Positions 17,601 to 26,891 are shown, counted from the stretch's first letter. The stretch is DNA of 64,000 nucleotides from an uncultured Myxococcales bacterium (GCA_903847405.1 CAINDP010000034.1:1-64000); one strand, 5' to 3'. Made by a program: numbers and translations. The notes: generated by a model from the letters alone, not told the origin.

Positions 17601-19752
17601 CACCTGCACCTACGTGACCGTCACCTGCGGGGTCGGGTCCGACAAGTGCGCCCCGCTGGCCTGCGTCCCCGCACGCGGCGGGTGCGTGCCCGTGGCGAAG
17701 GACTGTGAGGAAGGGAACCTGTGCACCGTCGATTCCTGCGATCCGGCCAACGGCACCTGCCGCCACCCGCCCCGTGTGTGCACGGATGCCAGCCCCTGCA
17801 CGGTGGACGCGTGCAATCCGGCGGACGGAACCTGCCTGCACACCCCCGCCAGTTGCACCGACGACGATCCCTGCACGGTCGACGGCAGTTGCGATTCCCA
17901 GGGCACGTGCTGGCGCACCTCGAAGTGCGACGACCGGGATCCCTGCACGATCGACGCATGCGACCCGGTCACCGGCGCCTGCCAGTACGGACCGATCGAC
18001 TGTGACGACGGCATCCCGTGCACCCTGGACACCTGCGATCCCCGGACCGGCGCCTGCGTGCACCCGTACAAGACGTGCAACGACGACGACCCCTGCACCC
18101 GCGACGTGTGCGACCTCGCGACCGGCCTCTGCGACAACGTCGTCCTCGACTGCACCGACGCGGTTCCCTGCACGCGCGACCGCTGCGTCGACGGCCTGTG
18201 CGTCAACACCTTCGACACCTGCGACGACGGCAATTCCTGCACGACCGACGTCTGCAACCTGGCCACCGGGGCCTGCAGCCACCTGTCCACCAGTTGCGAC
18301 GATTCCAGCCTCTGCACCACGGATTCGTGCGCGGCGGACGGCACCTGCCTCCATGCCCCCGTCGGGTGCAGCGACGGAGACCCGTGCACGACGGACCGGT
18401 GCGACTCGCAGCAGGGCTGCCTGCACGCGACCATTTCGCCCTGCGTCCTGTGCGCGGTTGATGCCCAGTGCCAGGACTCCGACCTGTGCACCACCGACAC
18501 GTGCGACCTGGTGAACGGCGGCGTGTGCGTGAATGCAGCAGCCGACTGCGGGGACGGGGATTCCTGCACGGCCGACACGTGCGACCCGGCCACGGGCAGT
18601 TGCGTGACGCCCCACCCGCCGCAGGACTGCGACGACCACGACCCGTGCACCACCGACGACTGCGAGGCGGGCCGGGGCTGCGTCCACGTGACCCAGGACT
18701 GCCCCCTCAGCGCGGACCCCTGCGTGATCAACATCTGCGATTCCGCGACGGGCCAGTGCGCCCCGATCCCGGCCGGCTGCAACGACTACGACCCATGCAC
18801 GGTGGACAGTTGCGTCCCGGGCAGCGGATGCCTGCACACGGGAGGATGCGACGACGGGAACGCCTGCACGACGGACATCTGCGACGCGACGACCGCCGCC
18901 TGCACCCATGAACCGCGTTCCTGCGACGACTTCGACCCCTGCACGATCGATTCCTGCAACCCGGCGACCGGGTGCCTACACGTCGCGGCCGCCTGCCCGG
19001 ACGACGGCGACCCCTGCACCCTGGAGCAGTGCCAGACGCTTTACGGCGGTTGCCTGACCACGAAGGTCGAGTGCCCGGCCGGGCCCGACGCATGCAGCCT
19101 CGGCACCTGCAACCCGATCACGGGCCAGTGCGGGATGACGCCCCGGGACTGCGACGACGACGTGCCGTGCACCACGGATTCCTGCGACCCGGCCAGCGGG
19201 TGCCGGCACGCGTCGAAGGCCTGCGACGACCACTCGGACTGCACGGTCGATTCCTGCAATCCGTCCACCGGCGCGTGCCTCTTTGCCCCGAAGGACTGCG
19301 ACGACCACGATGCGTGCACGATCGATTCCTGCGACGTTGCGATGGGGGGCGCGTGCCTGCACCAGGCAAAGGATTGCCAGGACGGCAACCTGTGCACGCC
19401 CGACACGTGCAATCCGGCCACGGGCGCCTGCGCCCACGGCCCGGACACCTGCGATGACGGCAGCCTGTGCACGCTGGACTGGTGCAATCCCCTGGCGGGC
19501 TGCCAGCACACCCCCGTCGTGACCTGCCCCAACGACGCCAACGGCTGCACCGAGGAAACGTGCAACCCGTCGTCGGGCCAGTGCGAAACCAGGTTCGCGT
19601 CCTGCGACGACGGCCGGCCCTGCACGCTGGACGGGTGCACCATCGACGCGGGATGCGTCCACCGCGTGGACTGCGACGACGCCGATCCCTGCACGACCGA
19701 CTCCTGCAACCCGGCCGGCCTGTGCATCCACTCGCCGATCCCGGAGTGCTGA
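14668..19752 (+). CDS. Giant Cys-rich repeat lipoprotein
   Basis: A 1694-residue exported protein of unknown function. Residues 1-26 form a signal ending in PIAC; Cys26 is a likely lipidation site although the lipobox is not ideal. An acidic linker (to about residue 90) is followed by about 57 tandem copies of a 22-26-residue unit, C-D-D-G-[DN]-x-C-T-T-D-[ST]-C-x-P-x-T-G-x-C-x-H, plus a few divergent units. Each has four Cys and many Asp/Asn, suggesting disulfide-locked, possibly calcium-binding modules in a long stalk. It ends directly after a repeat without a sorting tail. The ATG at 14668 has GGGAG upstream. Similar Cys/Asp repeats are common in myxobacterial surface proteins, where adhesion is suspected but not shown. 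Confidence 0.85.
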   Translation: MNRRPAAFTGITFATLLALAFSPIACGGGSQRPDFGQEDDVEVADLEDVELPGDLPDGTDGGADPSRDGQDPGLDGIEDGQRDGTGVDAGCQGAGDCVDDDPCTTDRCQDGACSHDAVEGCVACDFSDQCAGSEPDACVAGTCGLRASTADDPACGAGDACADGRTCDTASHKCVPRACLWAPRSCDDGDACTTDTCDALAGCRHDIPANAPLTCIACTTDVGCQGREPDKCTVVVCDRSAGHCISGPRNCIDADLCTTDACDPATGCSHVPLACADTDACTTDTCQGGLCRHVSLPCDDGNPCTGDSCNPATGACVHASLSCDDANPCTADSCVGGQCVHAASACDDENACTVDSCNPATGACRTVALSCDDGNPCTTDACSTATGCTHGAVACADADPCTADSCMPALGCVHQRTCNCQTDGQCDDANACTTETCTQGACVYVPRDCADGDACTVDSCQASTGQCAHAPDTCDDGTPCTTDRCQPGIGCVHAAQACDDGNACTADSCDAGTGACGHVAKACGDPDPCTVDGCNPVTGACTHAPKACDDGDICTLDACEAGACTHQALACDDGDRCTTDSCAPGTGCVHTPNGASGCGTACTAGDACGDGNACTVDSCHAATGVCIHVPADCDDADACTTDVCVTATGACSHTAVDCNDRNAGTVDTCANGACVHVSKDCDDRDPCTIDSINSATGECLHRAVTVDDNNPCTFDECDPATGVALHFLRACDDGNACTNDACNPSTGGCTNLARTCNDGNICTTDTCDPRTGCLFTPATCADDGLPCTRDLCDPTAGCIHPATACDDGDACSEDACEAATGACSHQARDCGDADACTTDGCNALGCNHAEVPCDDGDRCTADTCVRPGGTCAHTVLDCNDGDPCTTDSCNPATGTCRHLATSCDDGDPCTLDGCLSNLGGCQHAPRDCNDNDACTLDTCVPGVGCRHDPASGCRTCTTDATCDDGNPCTTETCDTFSRTCTYVTVTCGVGSDKCAPLACVPARGGCVPVAKDCEEGNLCTVDSCDPANGTCRHPPRVCTDASPCTVDACNPADGTCLHTPASCTDDDPCTVDGSCDSQGTCWRTSKCDDRDPCTIDACDPVTGACQYGPIDCDDGIPCTLDTCDPRTGACVHPYKTCNDDDPCTRDVCDLATGLCDNVVLDCTDAVPCTRDRCVDGLCVNTFDTCDDGNSCTTDVCNLATGACSHLSTSCDDSSLCTTDSCAADGTCLHAPVGCSDGDPCTTDRCDSQQGCLHATISPCVLCAVDAQCQDSDLCTTDTCDLVNGGVCVNAAADCGDGDSCTADTCDPATGSCVTPHPPQDCDDHDPCTTDDCEAGRGCVHVTQDCPLSADPCVINICDSATGQCAPIPAGCNDYDPCTVDSCVPGSGCLHTGGCDDGNACTTDICDATTAACTHEPRSCDDFDPCTIDSCNPATGCLHVAAACPDDGDPCTLEQCQTLYGGCLTTKVECPAGPDACSLGTCNPITGQCGMTPRDCDDDVPCTTDSCDPASGCRHASKACDDHSDCTVDSCNPSTGACLFAPKDCDDHDACTIDSCDVAMGGACLHQAKDCQDGNLCTPDTCNPATGACAHGPDTCDDGSLCTLDWCNPLAGCQHTPVVTCPNDANGCTEETCNPSSGQCETRFASCDDGRPCTLDGCTIDAGCVHRVDCDDADPCTTDSCNPAGLCIHSPIPEC

Positions 19753-19847
19753 ACCGCGCCGCCTGATCGGCGAGGGGTTTCTGCCCGCCAGCCGCCCCGT
19801 CCCTTCGTCCACTCCCTGCGAGAATCCGGGTCCCGGAGAGAGGACGG

Positions 19848-19873
19848 TCCAACGTTTCCAACGTCCCAACCTT
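19848..19873. repeat. Short CCAACGT-type direct repeats
   Basis: Three imperfect copies of a TCCAACGT-like unit lie in the gap between the giant Cys-repeat gene and the tail-fibre-like gene. They look like a simple-sequence repeat; no function is evident. Confidence 0.45.
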
Positions 19874-19969
19874 CCCGCTTGGAGCCTGCGAGCATCGCGA
19901 CGGTGGAGACGAACGGAGGACACGGTGGGGGCGACGTCCCGGCGGGCGACGTCATTGAACGTCACGTCC

Positions 19970-19997
19970 GGAAAATGGTGTCTGTCCCGATTTTCGG
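19970..19997. repeat. REP-like palindrome next to stop codon
   Basis: GGAAAATGGTGTCTGTCCCG and then ATTTTCGG form a hairpin-capable unit (GAAAAT with ATTTTC) carrying the same core as the element at 13422-13471. It ends two bases before the complement of the TAG stop of the tail-fibre-like gene. Confidence 0.75.
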
Positions 19998-19999
19998 GG

Positions 20000-22813
20000 C
20001 TAGAGGGCCGAGTTGCGGACGCCCGAGCAGTACACGCGCAGCGCGCCGTCCCAGTAGTTGCTGACGTTGACGATGACACCCTTGACGAAGGTGTTCGGGG
20101 GACAACTGGCGAAGTGCTGGATGTTGTCCGCCCCGGGATTCCAGGGGGAGGAAATCGCGCTCTCGACGCCGTACCCGTTTTCGGTGGTCGTCCAGCCGGC
20201 CGCCAGTTTGGTGCAGCGCAGCTTGCCCAGGTGGTCCAGGTAGTCGTTCGCGTAGACTTCCATGCCCGTGGCCAGCCAGCCGTCGGGGCACTTCATGAAG
20301 TGGTCGCAGTTGTCGCAGCAATTGGCCTTGCCGCAATCCCCATCCGCGGCCCAGGACTGGGTGTCGCTGAATCCCCACCATCCCACCTGGCCGGTGTCGA
20401 AGAGGCTGTTGAAGCACTGGGCGTTCGCGCGAATGTCGCCGTCCAGCCGGCCCGTGGCGTAGATGGAAAGATTCATCATCGCGCAGTTCGCGCTGAACTC
20501 GATCCGGTGCCACTGGCGATCCAGGCCGGTCCCGCCGCCATACCGCGCCTGGATCTGGCCCGCCGTGACGATGCCGCCGCCCCGGGGGAAGGCGCCCGCG
20601 CCCGGGTTGCCGCCGACGACCAGGTCGCCGGTGAGTTCCAGCGACAGGCCCAGGTTCTGGTGGTCGTACAACCGGATCCGCCGCGGGGCGTTGTTCAATT
20701 CCAGGATGCCCTCGTCCAGGCCGCCGTTGTGGAAGGAGATGCTGGACTTCCGGTACGGGGCGTTCACCGTGGTTTCCGCAAGGGCCAGCGTGGCGTCCGA
20801 GCCGCAACACTCGGTCGTGCCGTCCCGGGAGAACATGCCCTTGCCATGAACGTCCAGGACCGCGTCCGGGACCATGGTGTTGATACCCACGTTGCCGCCG
20901 GGGCTGACGGTCAGGCGGGCCGTTCCGAAGCCCGCGCCGTACGCGCCCGCGTCGCCGCCGTCCTCGAAGATCGAAAAGGTGTTGGCCGGGGTGACGCTGG
21001 CGCTGTAGCCGCCGATGGACCAGTTCTTCTGGTTGCCCCGGTAGTTGAACAGGATCTTGGGCTCGTCGTACCCGCCGTCGGTGACCACGGCGAGGACCTG
21101 CCCGTAGGACTGCCCGCCGCTGGAATGGAACACGGCCGCGACCGCGTTGCCGGTCGGGTTCTGGACTTCCAGGCGATTCGTGTAGGACGCGTTCGGGCTG
21201 ATGCCGATGCCCATGCGGCCGGCCACCACGGCGTTGGTGCCGCCCGGGTCGGCCCATCCGTTCAGCCCGCCGACGTTCAGGCTGTTCGGGGCGAACAGGT
21301 TCGGCGTGTGCGTGCCGCTGGTGAACGCGCCGTCTTGGTTCAGGCGCAGCCAGGAGTCGGTGGCCCGGAAGGCGTGCTTGCCGTTCAGCGAGACGTCCGT
21401 CCTGACGTCCATCCGGGTGCCGTCCATCGAGGCCAGTTGCGTGTGGACGACGCCGTCGGCGGAGTGCGTGTAGAAGTTGAACGACTGCCCGCTGAGCTGG
21501 AACATGGCGCCCGCGGCCGACGAGACCCAGTTCGACCCGTTGTACCACTCGTTGTTCGCCAGGTGCACATAGTCGCCGCCCGAACTGAGGTAGGCGGCGC
21601 CGACCTGGACGTACTGGTTCGTGCCGGCCGAAAGGGAGGTGCCGGCCGCGAACGACCCGCCCGCCACGCCGTTGCCCTGGATGTTGAAGTTCGCCCCCGC
21701 CTGCTGGACGGTCCCGTTCGCGATGAAGCTGCCGGCGCTGGAGGCGGGCATGTAGTACGCGCCTTCGTGATCGTCCAGGAGGTCGGCGTTCAGATAGTCC
21801 ACCTTCCCGTTCCGCGTGGCCGGGACGGCGAAGGGCACGGTGCCGCTGCCCGGGTTGAACGTCTTGACGGCCGTGTAGGTCTGGGGCGTGTTCAACAGCG
21901 ACACGTTCGTGGACAGCCGGGCGTCGTTCACGGTGCCCGCGATCAGGTTCGTCGCGTCCTGGTACCACGCGCCCTGCTGGCCATCCAGGAGGTCCGCGTT
22001 CAGGTTCGTGACCACGCCGGTCTTGCCGGTGTCGACCAGGAAGGGCGCCGACCCGGAAGGACTGAACGTCTTGGTCCCGGTGAAGGTCTGGGCGCCGGTC
22101 AGCCAGGCCACGTTCGCCGGCACCACCCCGTCCGGCAGCGTGCCCAGCAGGTTTCCCGCGGTCTGGTAGAAGGCCCCGTCCTGGCCGTCCAGCCGATCCG
22201 CGTTCAGGTTGATCACGATGCCGTTCCGGGCGGGATCCACCGTGAAGGGGATGCTGCCGGTCGCGGGGGCGAAGTTCATCACGCCCGAGATCGTCTTGGG
22301 GTCGTCCCGCAGGACCACCTTCGTGGACAACCGGCTGTCGTCCACGGGACCGGTGCTCCCGGAGAGGCCCTCGTAGTACGCCCGGTTCTGCCCGCCCAGC
22401 AGCATCGCATTCGCAGCCGTCGCAGCCTGCTCGGCCTTCAGGGCGTAGGCGACCGACGTGATGGCCCGGCAGTCCCCGAACAGCACGCCCGCCACCTCGA
22501 CCTTCATGCTGGCGGCCGCCTTGTCGGCGAAGTAGTTCCCCAGGGACGACAGGTCCAGGTTCTGGCTGAACACGCCGCCGATCACCGGAAGGCTGCCGGC
22601 ATCGACCACCTGTTCGGTCCCCAGGCAGTTCGCCGTCGGGAACAGGTGGATCCGGACCGCCAGCGTCCCCGTCACGACCTCGCCGGCGACGTTTCGCACC
22701 ACGCCGTCGATGTTCATCGTCCGGGGCACGTTCTGGGCGTCGGCCGCCACTGCCGTCAGGCTCAGGGCCAGGAACAGGGCTCCCTGGATCCGCATCCGCG
22801 ACGTCACGTCCAC
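20000..22813 (-). CDS. Large secreted protein with tail-fibre-like LNADLLDG repeats
   Basis: A 937-residue exported protein of unknown function. A signal peptide ends near AADAQ. At least three units of about 60 residues follow (roughly residues 150-350), each carrying [LV]NADLLDGxxGA[FW]YQ and TFxPxxGxxPF. These are typical of trimeric phage tail-fibre shafts and related bacterial surface proteins. Later parts contain glycine-rich beta-strand segments ending in GRMGIGISPNA and GGNVGINTMVPD, also found in fibre-like proteins, and a Cys-rich C-terminal domain (CGKANCCDNCDHFMKC). GTG at 22813 was chosen because AGGGAGG lies five bases before it; an ATG at 22795 is also possible. Lack of any phage gene nearby favours a surface adhesin. 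Confidence 0.65.
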   Translation of the reverse strand: MDVTSRMRIQGALFLALSLTAVAADAQNVPRTMNIDGVVRNVAGEVVTGTLAVRIHLFPTANCLGTEQVVDAGSLPVIGGVFSQNLDLSSLGNYFADKAAASMKVEVAGVLFGDCRAITSVAYALKAEQAATAANAMLLGGQNRAYYEGLSGSTGPVDDSRLSTKVVLRDDPKTISGVMNFAPATGSIPFTVDPARNGIVINLNADRLDGQDGAFYQTAGNLLGTLPDGVVPANVAWLTGAQTFTGTKTFSPSGSAPFLVDTGKTGVVTNLNADLLDGQQGAWYQDATNLIAGTVNDARLSTNVSLLNTPQTYTAVKTFNPGSGTVPFAVPATRNGKVDYLNADLLDDHEGAYYMPASSAGSFIANGTVQQAGANFNIQGNGVAGGSFAAGTSLSAGTNQYVQVGAAYLSSGGDYVHLANNEWYNGSNWVSSAAGAMFQLSGQSFNFYTHSADGVVHTQLASMDGTRMDVRTDVSLNGKHAFRATDSWLRLNQDGAFTSGTHTPNLFAPNSLNVGGLNGWADPGGTNAVVAGRMGIGISPNASYTNRLEVQNPTGNAVAAVFHSSGGQSYGQVLAVVTDGGYDEPKILFNYRGNQKNWSIGGYSASVTPANTFSIFEDGGDAGAYGAGFGTARLTVSPGGNVGINTMVPDAVLDVHGKGMFSRDGTTECCGSDATLALAETTVNAPYRKSSISFHNGGLDEGILELNNAPRRIRLYDHQNLGLSLELTGDLVVGGNPGAGAFPRGGGIVTAGQIQARYGGGTGLDRQWHRIEFSANCAMMNLSIYATGRLDGDIRANAQCFNSLFDTGQVGWWGFSDTQSWAADGDCGKANCCDNCDHFMKCPDGWLATGMEVYANDYLDHLGKLRCTKLAAGWTTTENGYGVESAISSPWNPGADNIQHFASCPPNTFVKGVIVNVSNYWDGALRVYCSGVRNSAL

Positions 22814-22999
22814 ATCGACCTCCCTCAACGCCCCGCCGTCCGGTCGGCTCCACGCCTCGCGCCCGACGTTCCTGCCACCGCGGTTCCGACGGCAGACCTA
22901 TGATCGTTCAACAGGTTGGAGCACTACTAATGCCACTCCGGGGCGGGCGCGTCAATCCCGGCATGCGGGTTTCCAGGCGATCGGGGGGGCCTTTCCGGC

Positions 23000-24370
23000 C
23001 TATCCCACCGGTTGGCGCATGAAGGTGAGGTACTCGAGGTTCTTGATGCGGTTGTTGAAGATCAGCAGGCCCGCGGCCAGCGTGATGATGCAGGCGCCCA
23101 GGTACCCGAAGCCGTAGAACGACGGACCCAGGCGCAGCGTGATCAACGTCAGCACCGTGTTCGACCCCAGGAACAGCAGGGACAGGAACACGCCCGACCC
23201 GCGGAAATCGAAGTACAGGATCAGGATCAGCAGGATCAGCAGGCCGCCGTGGAAGAAGGCGCCGATCACCGCCACCCGGAACACGGGTGTGTCGGCCGGG
23301 TCGATGCCCATCAGCGACACCAGGTACGGCATCAGCAGGAAGACGCCCGTGGTCACCGCGCCCTGCCAGATCAGCACCGTCCCCAGGGCCTCCCGCAGCA
23401 CGTCCAGCATTTCGGCCTTCCGCTGCAGGATCAGGTCCAGCGGCGCCTTCTGGAGGATCGTGCCGTAGTAGTTCTTGTACCGGAGGTAGAAGTCCGTTTC
23501 GATCCGCAGCAGGAAGATCGCCAGCGTCGGCAGGATGGTGACGTACGCGATGAACATCGCCGAGTCGTACGGGAAGTGCGTGCGGAAATACGAGTGGATG
23601 ACGATGCCGGAACCCGAGTACCAGAAGAGGATCTTGTCGATCCAGATGGCCGTGTTGTAGGCCAGACCGGCGACGACCAGGGACGGGTAGACCTTGAAAT
23701 ACGCCAGGAACTCGAAGTCGAACCCGTGTCCGAACCGGTACTCGGCGAACACCCGGTGCATCAGCAGGACCATCAGCAGGACCTGGCCGACCAGGAAGCC
23801 CATCGCCAGGCCGTCCAGGCCGAAGAACGCCGACAGCAACTGGGACAGCAGGAACGACGTCAGGTACCCCACGGCAAAGGCCAGCACGATGCTGCTGTAG
23901 TCCTTCGCCGCCGACAGGAACAGCATTTCCACCCAGATGACCGACACCGTCACGTACAGCCCCAGGGCCGTCATCTTGTACAGGAACGACAGGTCCGCGA
24001 AGAACAGCGCCAGCGCGCCCGTCACCGTCTGGAACAGCACCGTCACGACCAGGGCGCCCACGAAGGTGGGCACGACCGCGTCCGGGTTCCGCAGGTAGAA
24101 CTGGTCCGACACGTAGCGCGTGACCACCAGTTGCAGCGCGCCCGTGGCGATCAGGCTGAAGCAGTACACGTACACGATGGTCACGGTGAACACGTGGACG
24201 TCCCGATCCTGCATGGACGGCATCGCGAACATCGACAGGGCGGCCAGGCCCATGATCGAAATCAGCCAGGGACCGGAAAAGATGACGGCGGAATAGGTAT
24301 AGAGTTTCAGCCACTCCGCGAACGTCTTGCGCTGCGCCATTTCCCGCAGCCTGAAGCCGATACCTGCCAT
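23000..24370 (-). CDS. pelG: PelG, exopolysaccharide inner-membrane transporter
   Basis: A 456-residue polytopic membrane protein, about 12 helices, matching PelG of the Pel biofilm polysaccharide system. PelG works with PelD, PelE and PelF to move the polymer across the inner membrane. The N-terminus MAGIGFRLREMAQRKTF and the FSGPWLISI segment are characteristic of the family. Length equals P. aeruginosa PelG (about 456). Its ATG overlaps the PelF stop as TGATG, with GGAGGG upstream, so translation is coupled. Last gene of the operon. Confidence 0.88.
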   Translation of the reverse strand: MAGIGFRLREMAQRKTFAEWLKLYTYSAVIFSGPWLISIMGLAALSMFAMPSMQDRDVHVFTVTIVYVYCFSLIATGALQLVVTRYVSDQFYLRNPDAVVPTFVGALVVTVLFQTVTGALALFFADLSFLYKMTALGLYVTVSVIWVEMLFLSAAKDYSSIVLAFAVGYLTSFLLSQLLSAFFGLDGLAMGFLVGQVLLMVLLMHRVFAEYRFGHGFDFEFLAYFKVYPSLVVAGLAYNTAIWIDKILFWYSGSGIVIHSYFRTHFPYDSAMFIAYVTILPTLAIFLLRIETDFYLRYKNYYGTILQKAPLDLILQRKAEMLDVLREALGTVLIWQGAVTTGVFLLMPYLVSLMGIDPADTPVFRVAVIGAFFHGGLLILLILILYFDFRGSGVFLSLLFLGSNTVLTLITLRLGPSFYGFGYLGACIITLAAGLLIFNNRIKNLEYLTFMRQPVG

Positions 24371-25857
24371 CAGGACCCTCCGCAGAACTGCCGGTACACG
24401 TCGCGATAGGCATCCAGCATGGCGCGCCGGACGTAGTAGCGGCCCACGCGCTCGCGGCCCGCGTCGCCCATCGCCCTGGCCTTGTCCGGATCCCGGAGGA
24501 TGGCCAGGATGGCGTCGGCCGTTTCCCGGGGCGACCGGACGTTGGTGATGTACCCGGCGGGACCGATGGCCTCGTCGTCGCTGCCCGACCCGAAGATCAG
24601 TTCCGCGCACGCGCCCACGCTGCTGGCCACGACGGGGATCCCGACGCGCATGGCCTCCAGCAGGACGAAGGGCTGGGCCTCGCTGATGCTGGTCATGACC
24701 AGGCACGACATGCCCGGGTAGTAGTCCTTCATGTTCACGGCACCGGTGAACTCGAACACGTTCTTCAGGGACAGCACGCGCACCAGGCGCTCGCACTCGT
24801 CGAAGTAGGACTCGTCCTCGTCCCGGCCGCCCAGGATCTGGAAGCGGACCTCGGGCATTTCCTCGCTGACCATCTTGGCCGCGCGGATGAACGTCTTGAC
24901 GTCCTTGATGGGCGCGACGCGTCCCACCATGCAGACCCGCGGCGGACCCCGGCGCCCGTCGGCATGGTCCAGCGCCAGGCCGTCGAACCGCTCGATGTCG
25001 ATGCCGTTCGGGATGATGCCGGTCTTTTCCGGCGGGGCGCCGCCCTGGACCTGCAACTGGCGGTTGCCCTCGTACAGCGTGTAGATACGGGCCGCGTGGT
25101 CGTAGGCGATGCGGGACAGCAGTTCGAACTTCTGCATCCACATGGACTGCAGGGCGCCCACCTGCTTGGTCGGCACCAGGGACGAGGGCTTTTCCCGGTA
25201 GATCCAGTGGGCCTGCGTGATTTCGATCATGCGTTCGTTGGTGTAGATGCCGTGCTCGGTGATGACCAGCGGCGCCCCGGTGCGGACCGACGCCACGGCG
25301 CCCAGGAGGCCGGCGTAGCCCGTGCAGGTGGCGTGGTACAGGCGCGCCTCGGGCAGTTCGGCATACAGGATGCGGAACAGCGGCAGCGCCATGAACCGGA
25401 GGGTCCAGAAGAAGTCGATGAACGAGAACTCGGGGTAGTTCTGCTGGTAGCGCCGGACCAGCAGGTCCCAGAACTCCTTCCCGTGGAACACGTCGTAGGG
25501 CGTGATCGCGTCGCGGTTGGACGGGTCCAGGCGCTCGAGGATCGCCCGCACGCCGGACGTGTCGTTCCGGCCCAGTTCGTCGATGAACCCCTCGAGGGCC
25601 TCCCAGGCCTTCTTCTTCCGGGCGAAGCGGGGGCCGCGCCAGGTGATGGTGTCCATCAGGGGAACCTGCCGGAATTCCAACACGTTCGGCGGAAACTCGT
25701 ACTTGGGTTCCTCGGCGGTTTCCCGGGACACGCCGATGTGGACCAGCGAGAAGGAAACGTCCTTCATGCTGGTGAGGAGGTCGTGGACCCACGTCGACAC
25801 GCCGCCGACGACGTAGGGGTAGGAACCCTCCAGGATCATGCAGACATCGGTCTTCAT
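24370..25857 (-). CDS. pelF: PelF, Pel polysaccharide glycosyltransferase
   Basis: A 495-residue cytoplasmic GT4-type glycosyltransferase that polymerises the Pel exopolysaccharide from UDP-sugars. The N-terminus MILEGSYPYVVGGVSTWVHDL is the usual PelF opening. ITEHGIYTNERMIEI, IPNGIDIERF, and VGRVAPIKDVKTFIRA followed by a GT4 donor site (around residues 275-430) confirm it. Length agrees with PelF (about 500). It overlaps pelE by ATGA and pelG by TGATG. Confidence 0.92.
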   Translation of the reverse strand: MKTDVCMILEGSYPYVVGGVSTWVHDLLTSMKDVSFSLVHIGVSRETAEEPKYEFPPNVLEFRQVPLMDTITWRGPRFARKKKAWEALEGFIDELGRNDTSGVRAILERLDPSNRDAITPYDVFHGKEFWDLLVRRYQQNYPEFSFIDFFWTLRFMALPLFRILYAELPEARLYHATCTGYAGLLGAVASVRTGAPLVITEHGIYTNERMIEITQAHWIYREKPSSLVPTKQVGALQSMWMQKFELLSRIAYDHAARIYTLYEGNRQLQVQGGAPPEKTGIIPNGIDIERFDGLALDHADGRRGPPRVCMVGRVAPIKDVKTFIRAAKMVSEEMPEVRFQILGGRDEDESYFDECERLVRVLSLKNVFEFTGAVNMKDYYPGMSCLVMTSISEAQPFVLLEAMRVGIPVVASSVGACAELIFGSGSDDEAIGPAGYITNVRSPRETADAILAILRDPDKARAMGDAGRERVGRYYVRRAMLDAYRDVYRQFCGGS

Positions 25858-26891
25858 GGGACCCCCAGCACGGCCGCCAGGTCCTCGAAACGGGGTTCAT
25901 CGGGGAACCGCCGGCGGGCCTCGGCCACGATGGCACGCGCCCCTTCCACGTCCTGCCGCTCGTAGGCGACCTCGGCCAGGGCAACGTGCACCTGCGGGTC
26001 GTCGGGACATGCCGCGGCATGGCGCTGCAGCGCTTCCTCGGCCTTGTCCAGGCGTCCCATCCGCCGCAGCAGCATGCCCGCGTACAGGTCCACCTGCACG
26101 GGCCGGTCCTGGATCAGCAGCGCCTTGTCCAACGCCCGCAGGCCGATTTCATGGAAGTACCGGACCATGCCCTGGTCCAGCAGCCCCGCATCGGTGTAGT
26201 CCAGCACGATGCGCGCCAGTTCGACGTGGCGTTCCGCGGTGGTCGGGCTGCGATCCACCTCCCGCACCAGGCGGAAGATGCGGTCGTTGAACTCCTTTTC
26301 CATTTCCGACAGCGCGTTGCTGGCGTAGTAGCGGATCTCGCGGGACTCGTCGGCCAGGGCGCGCTTGAGCAGTATCACCGCGTCGGCCCGCGGCAGGCGC
26401 GCCAGGGACAGGATCGCGCCGCGCTTGAGGGGGACGTCGTCGCCCGCCAGGATGTCCTTCAGGGGGGACACGTCGATTTCGGCCATCAGGAAACGATCGC
26501 CGTCGGCCTCGGTGCGGACCAGTTCGGGGATGACGGCCGGGTCGAACGAGATGTAGTCCTGGAAATCCTTCAGCAGTTCGCCGCTGCGCTTGGGCGCCGA
26601 CGCGATCAGGGCGTAGACCATCACGAAGCCCAGGAAGCCCAGGAGGGGCAGCGGGAGCATCAGGCACAGGCCGACCACGGCCCAGGCCCGATCGCTGCCC
26701 TTCGAAAAGTCCCAGCGCCGGACCAGCCCCACGGACAGCAGCGACACCGCCAGGAGGTGGGCGCCCAGGGGCAGGAACACGCGCCAGAAGGGCGACAGGC
26801 CGAAGCCGTGCAGCAGGAACACGAAGGCCTCGACCTCGAGGACCGCCTCGAGGACCGCCAGCAGCCGACCTGGCTCGCTGAGGAACCGCAT
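25854..26891 (-). CDS. pelE: PelE-like membrane protein with TPR repeats
   Basis: A 345-residue protein. Two hydrophobic regions (about residues 12-60 and 70-95) anchor it in the inner membrane. A cytoplasmic part then carries HEAT-like helices with KRGAILSLARLPRADAVILL and at least two TPR units near the C-terminus (ALAEVAYERQDVEGARAIVAEA). This matches PelE, which binds PelD and PelF in the synthase complex. Identification rests on architecture and position between pelD and pelF, since PelE sequences diverge quickly. GGGAGG precedes the ATG. Confidence 0.75.
   Translation of the reverse strand: MRFLSEPGRLLAVLEAVLEVEAFVFLLHGFGLSPFWRVFLPLGAHLLAVSLLSVGLVRRWDFSKGSDRAWAVVGLCLMLPLPLLGFLGFVMVYALIASAPKRSGELLKDFQDYISFDPAVIPELVRTEADGDRFLMAEIDVSPLKDILAGDDVPLKRGAILSLARLPRADAVILLKRALADESREIRYYASNALSEMEKEFNDRIFRLVREVDRSPTTAERHVELARIVLDYTDAGLLDQGMVRYFHEIGLRALDKALLIQDRPVQVDLYAGMLLRRMGRLDKAEEALQRHAAACPDDPQVHVALAEVAYERQDVEGARAIVAEARRRFPDEPRFEDLAAVLGVP

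Noticed and set aside
15009-18782. Long open frames antisense to the giant Cys-repeat gene (323, 537 and 390 codons) and a 911-codon frame in another forward frame
   Set aside because: The translations mirror the DNA repeat of the real gene (periodic Ser/Val/Gln or Arg/His runs), have no start signals and no family match. They are by-products of GC-rich repeats.
20000-22813. Prophage remnant
   Set aside because: Only one gene has fibre-like repeats; it has a signal peptide, and no capsid, terminase, integrase or lysis gene is nearby.
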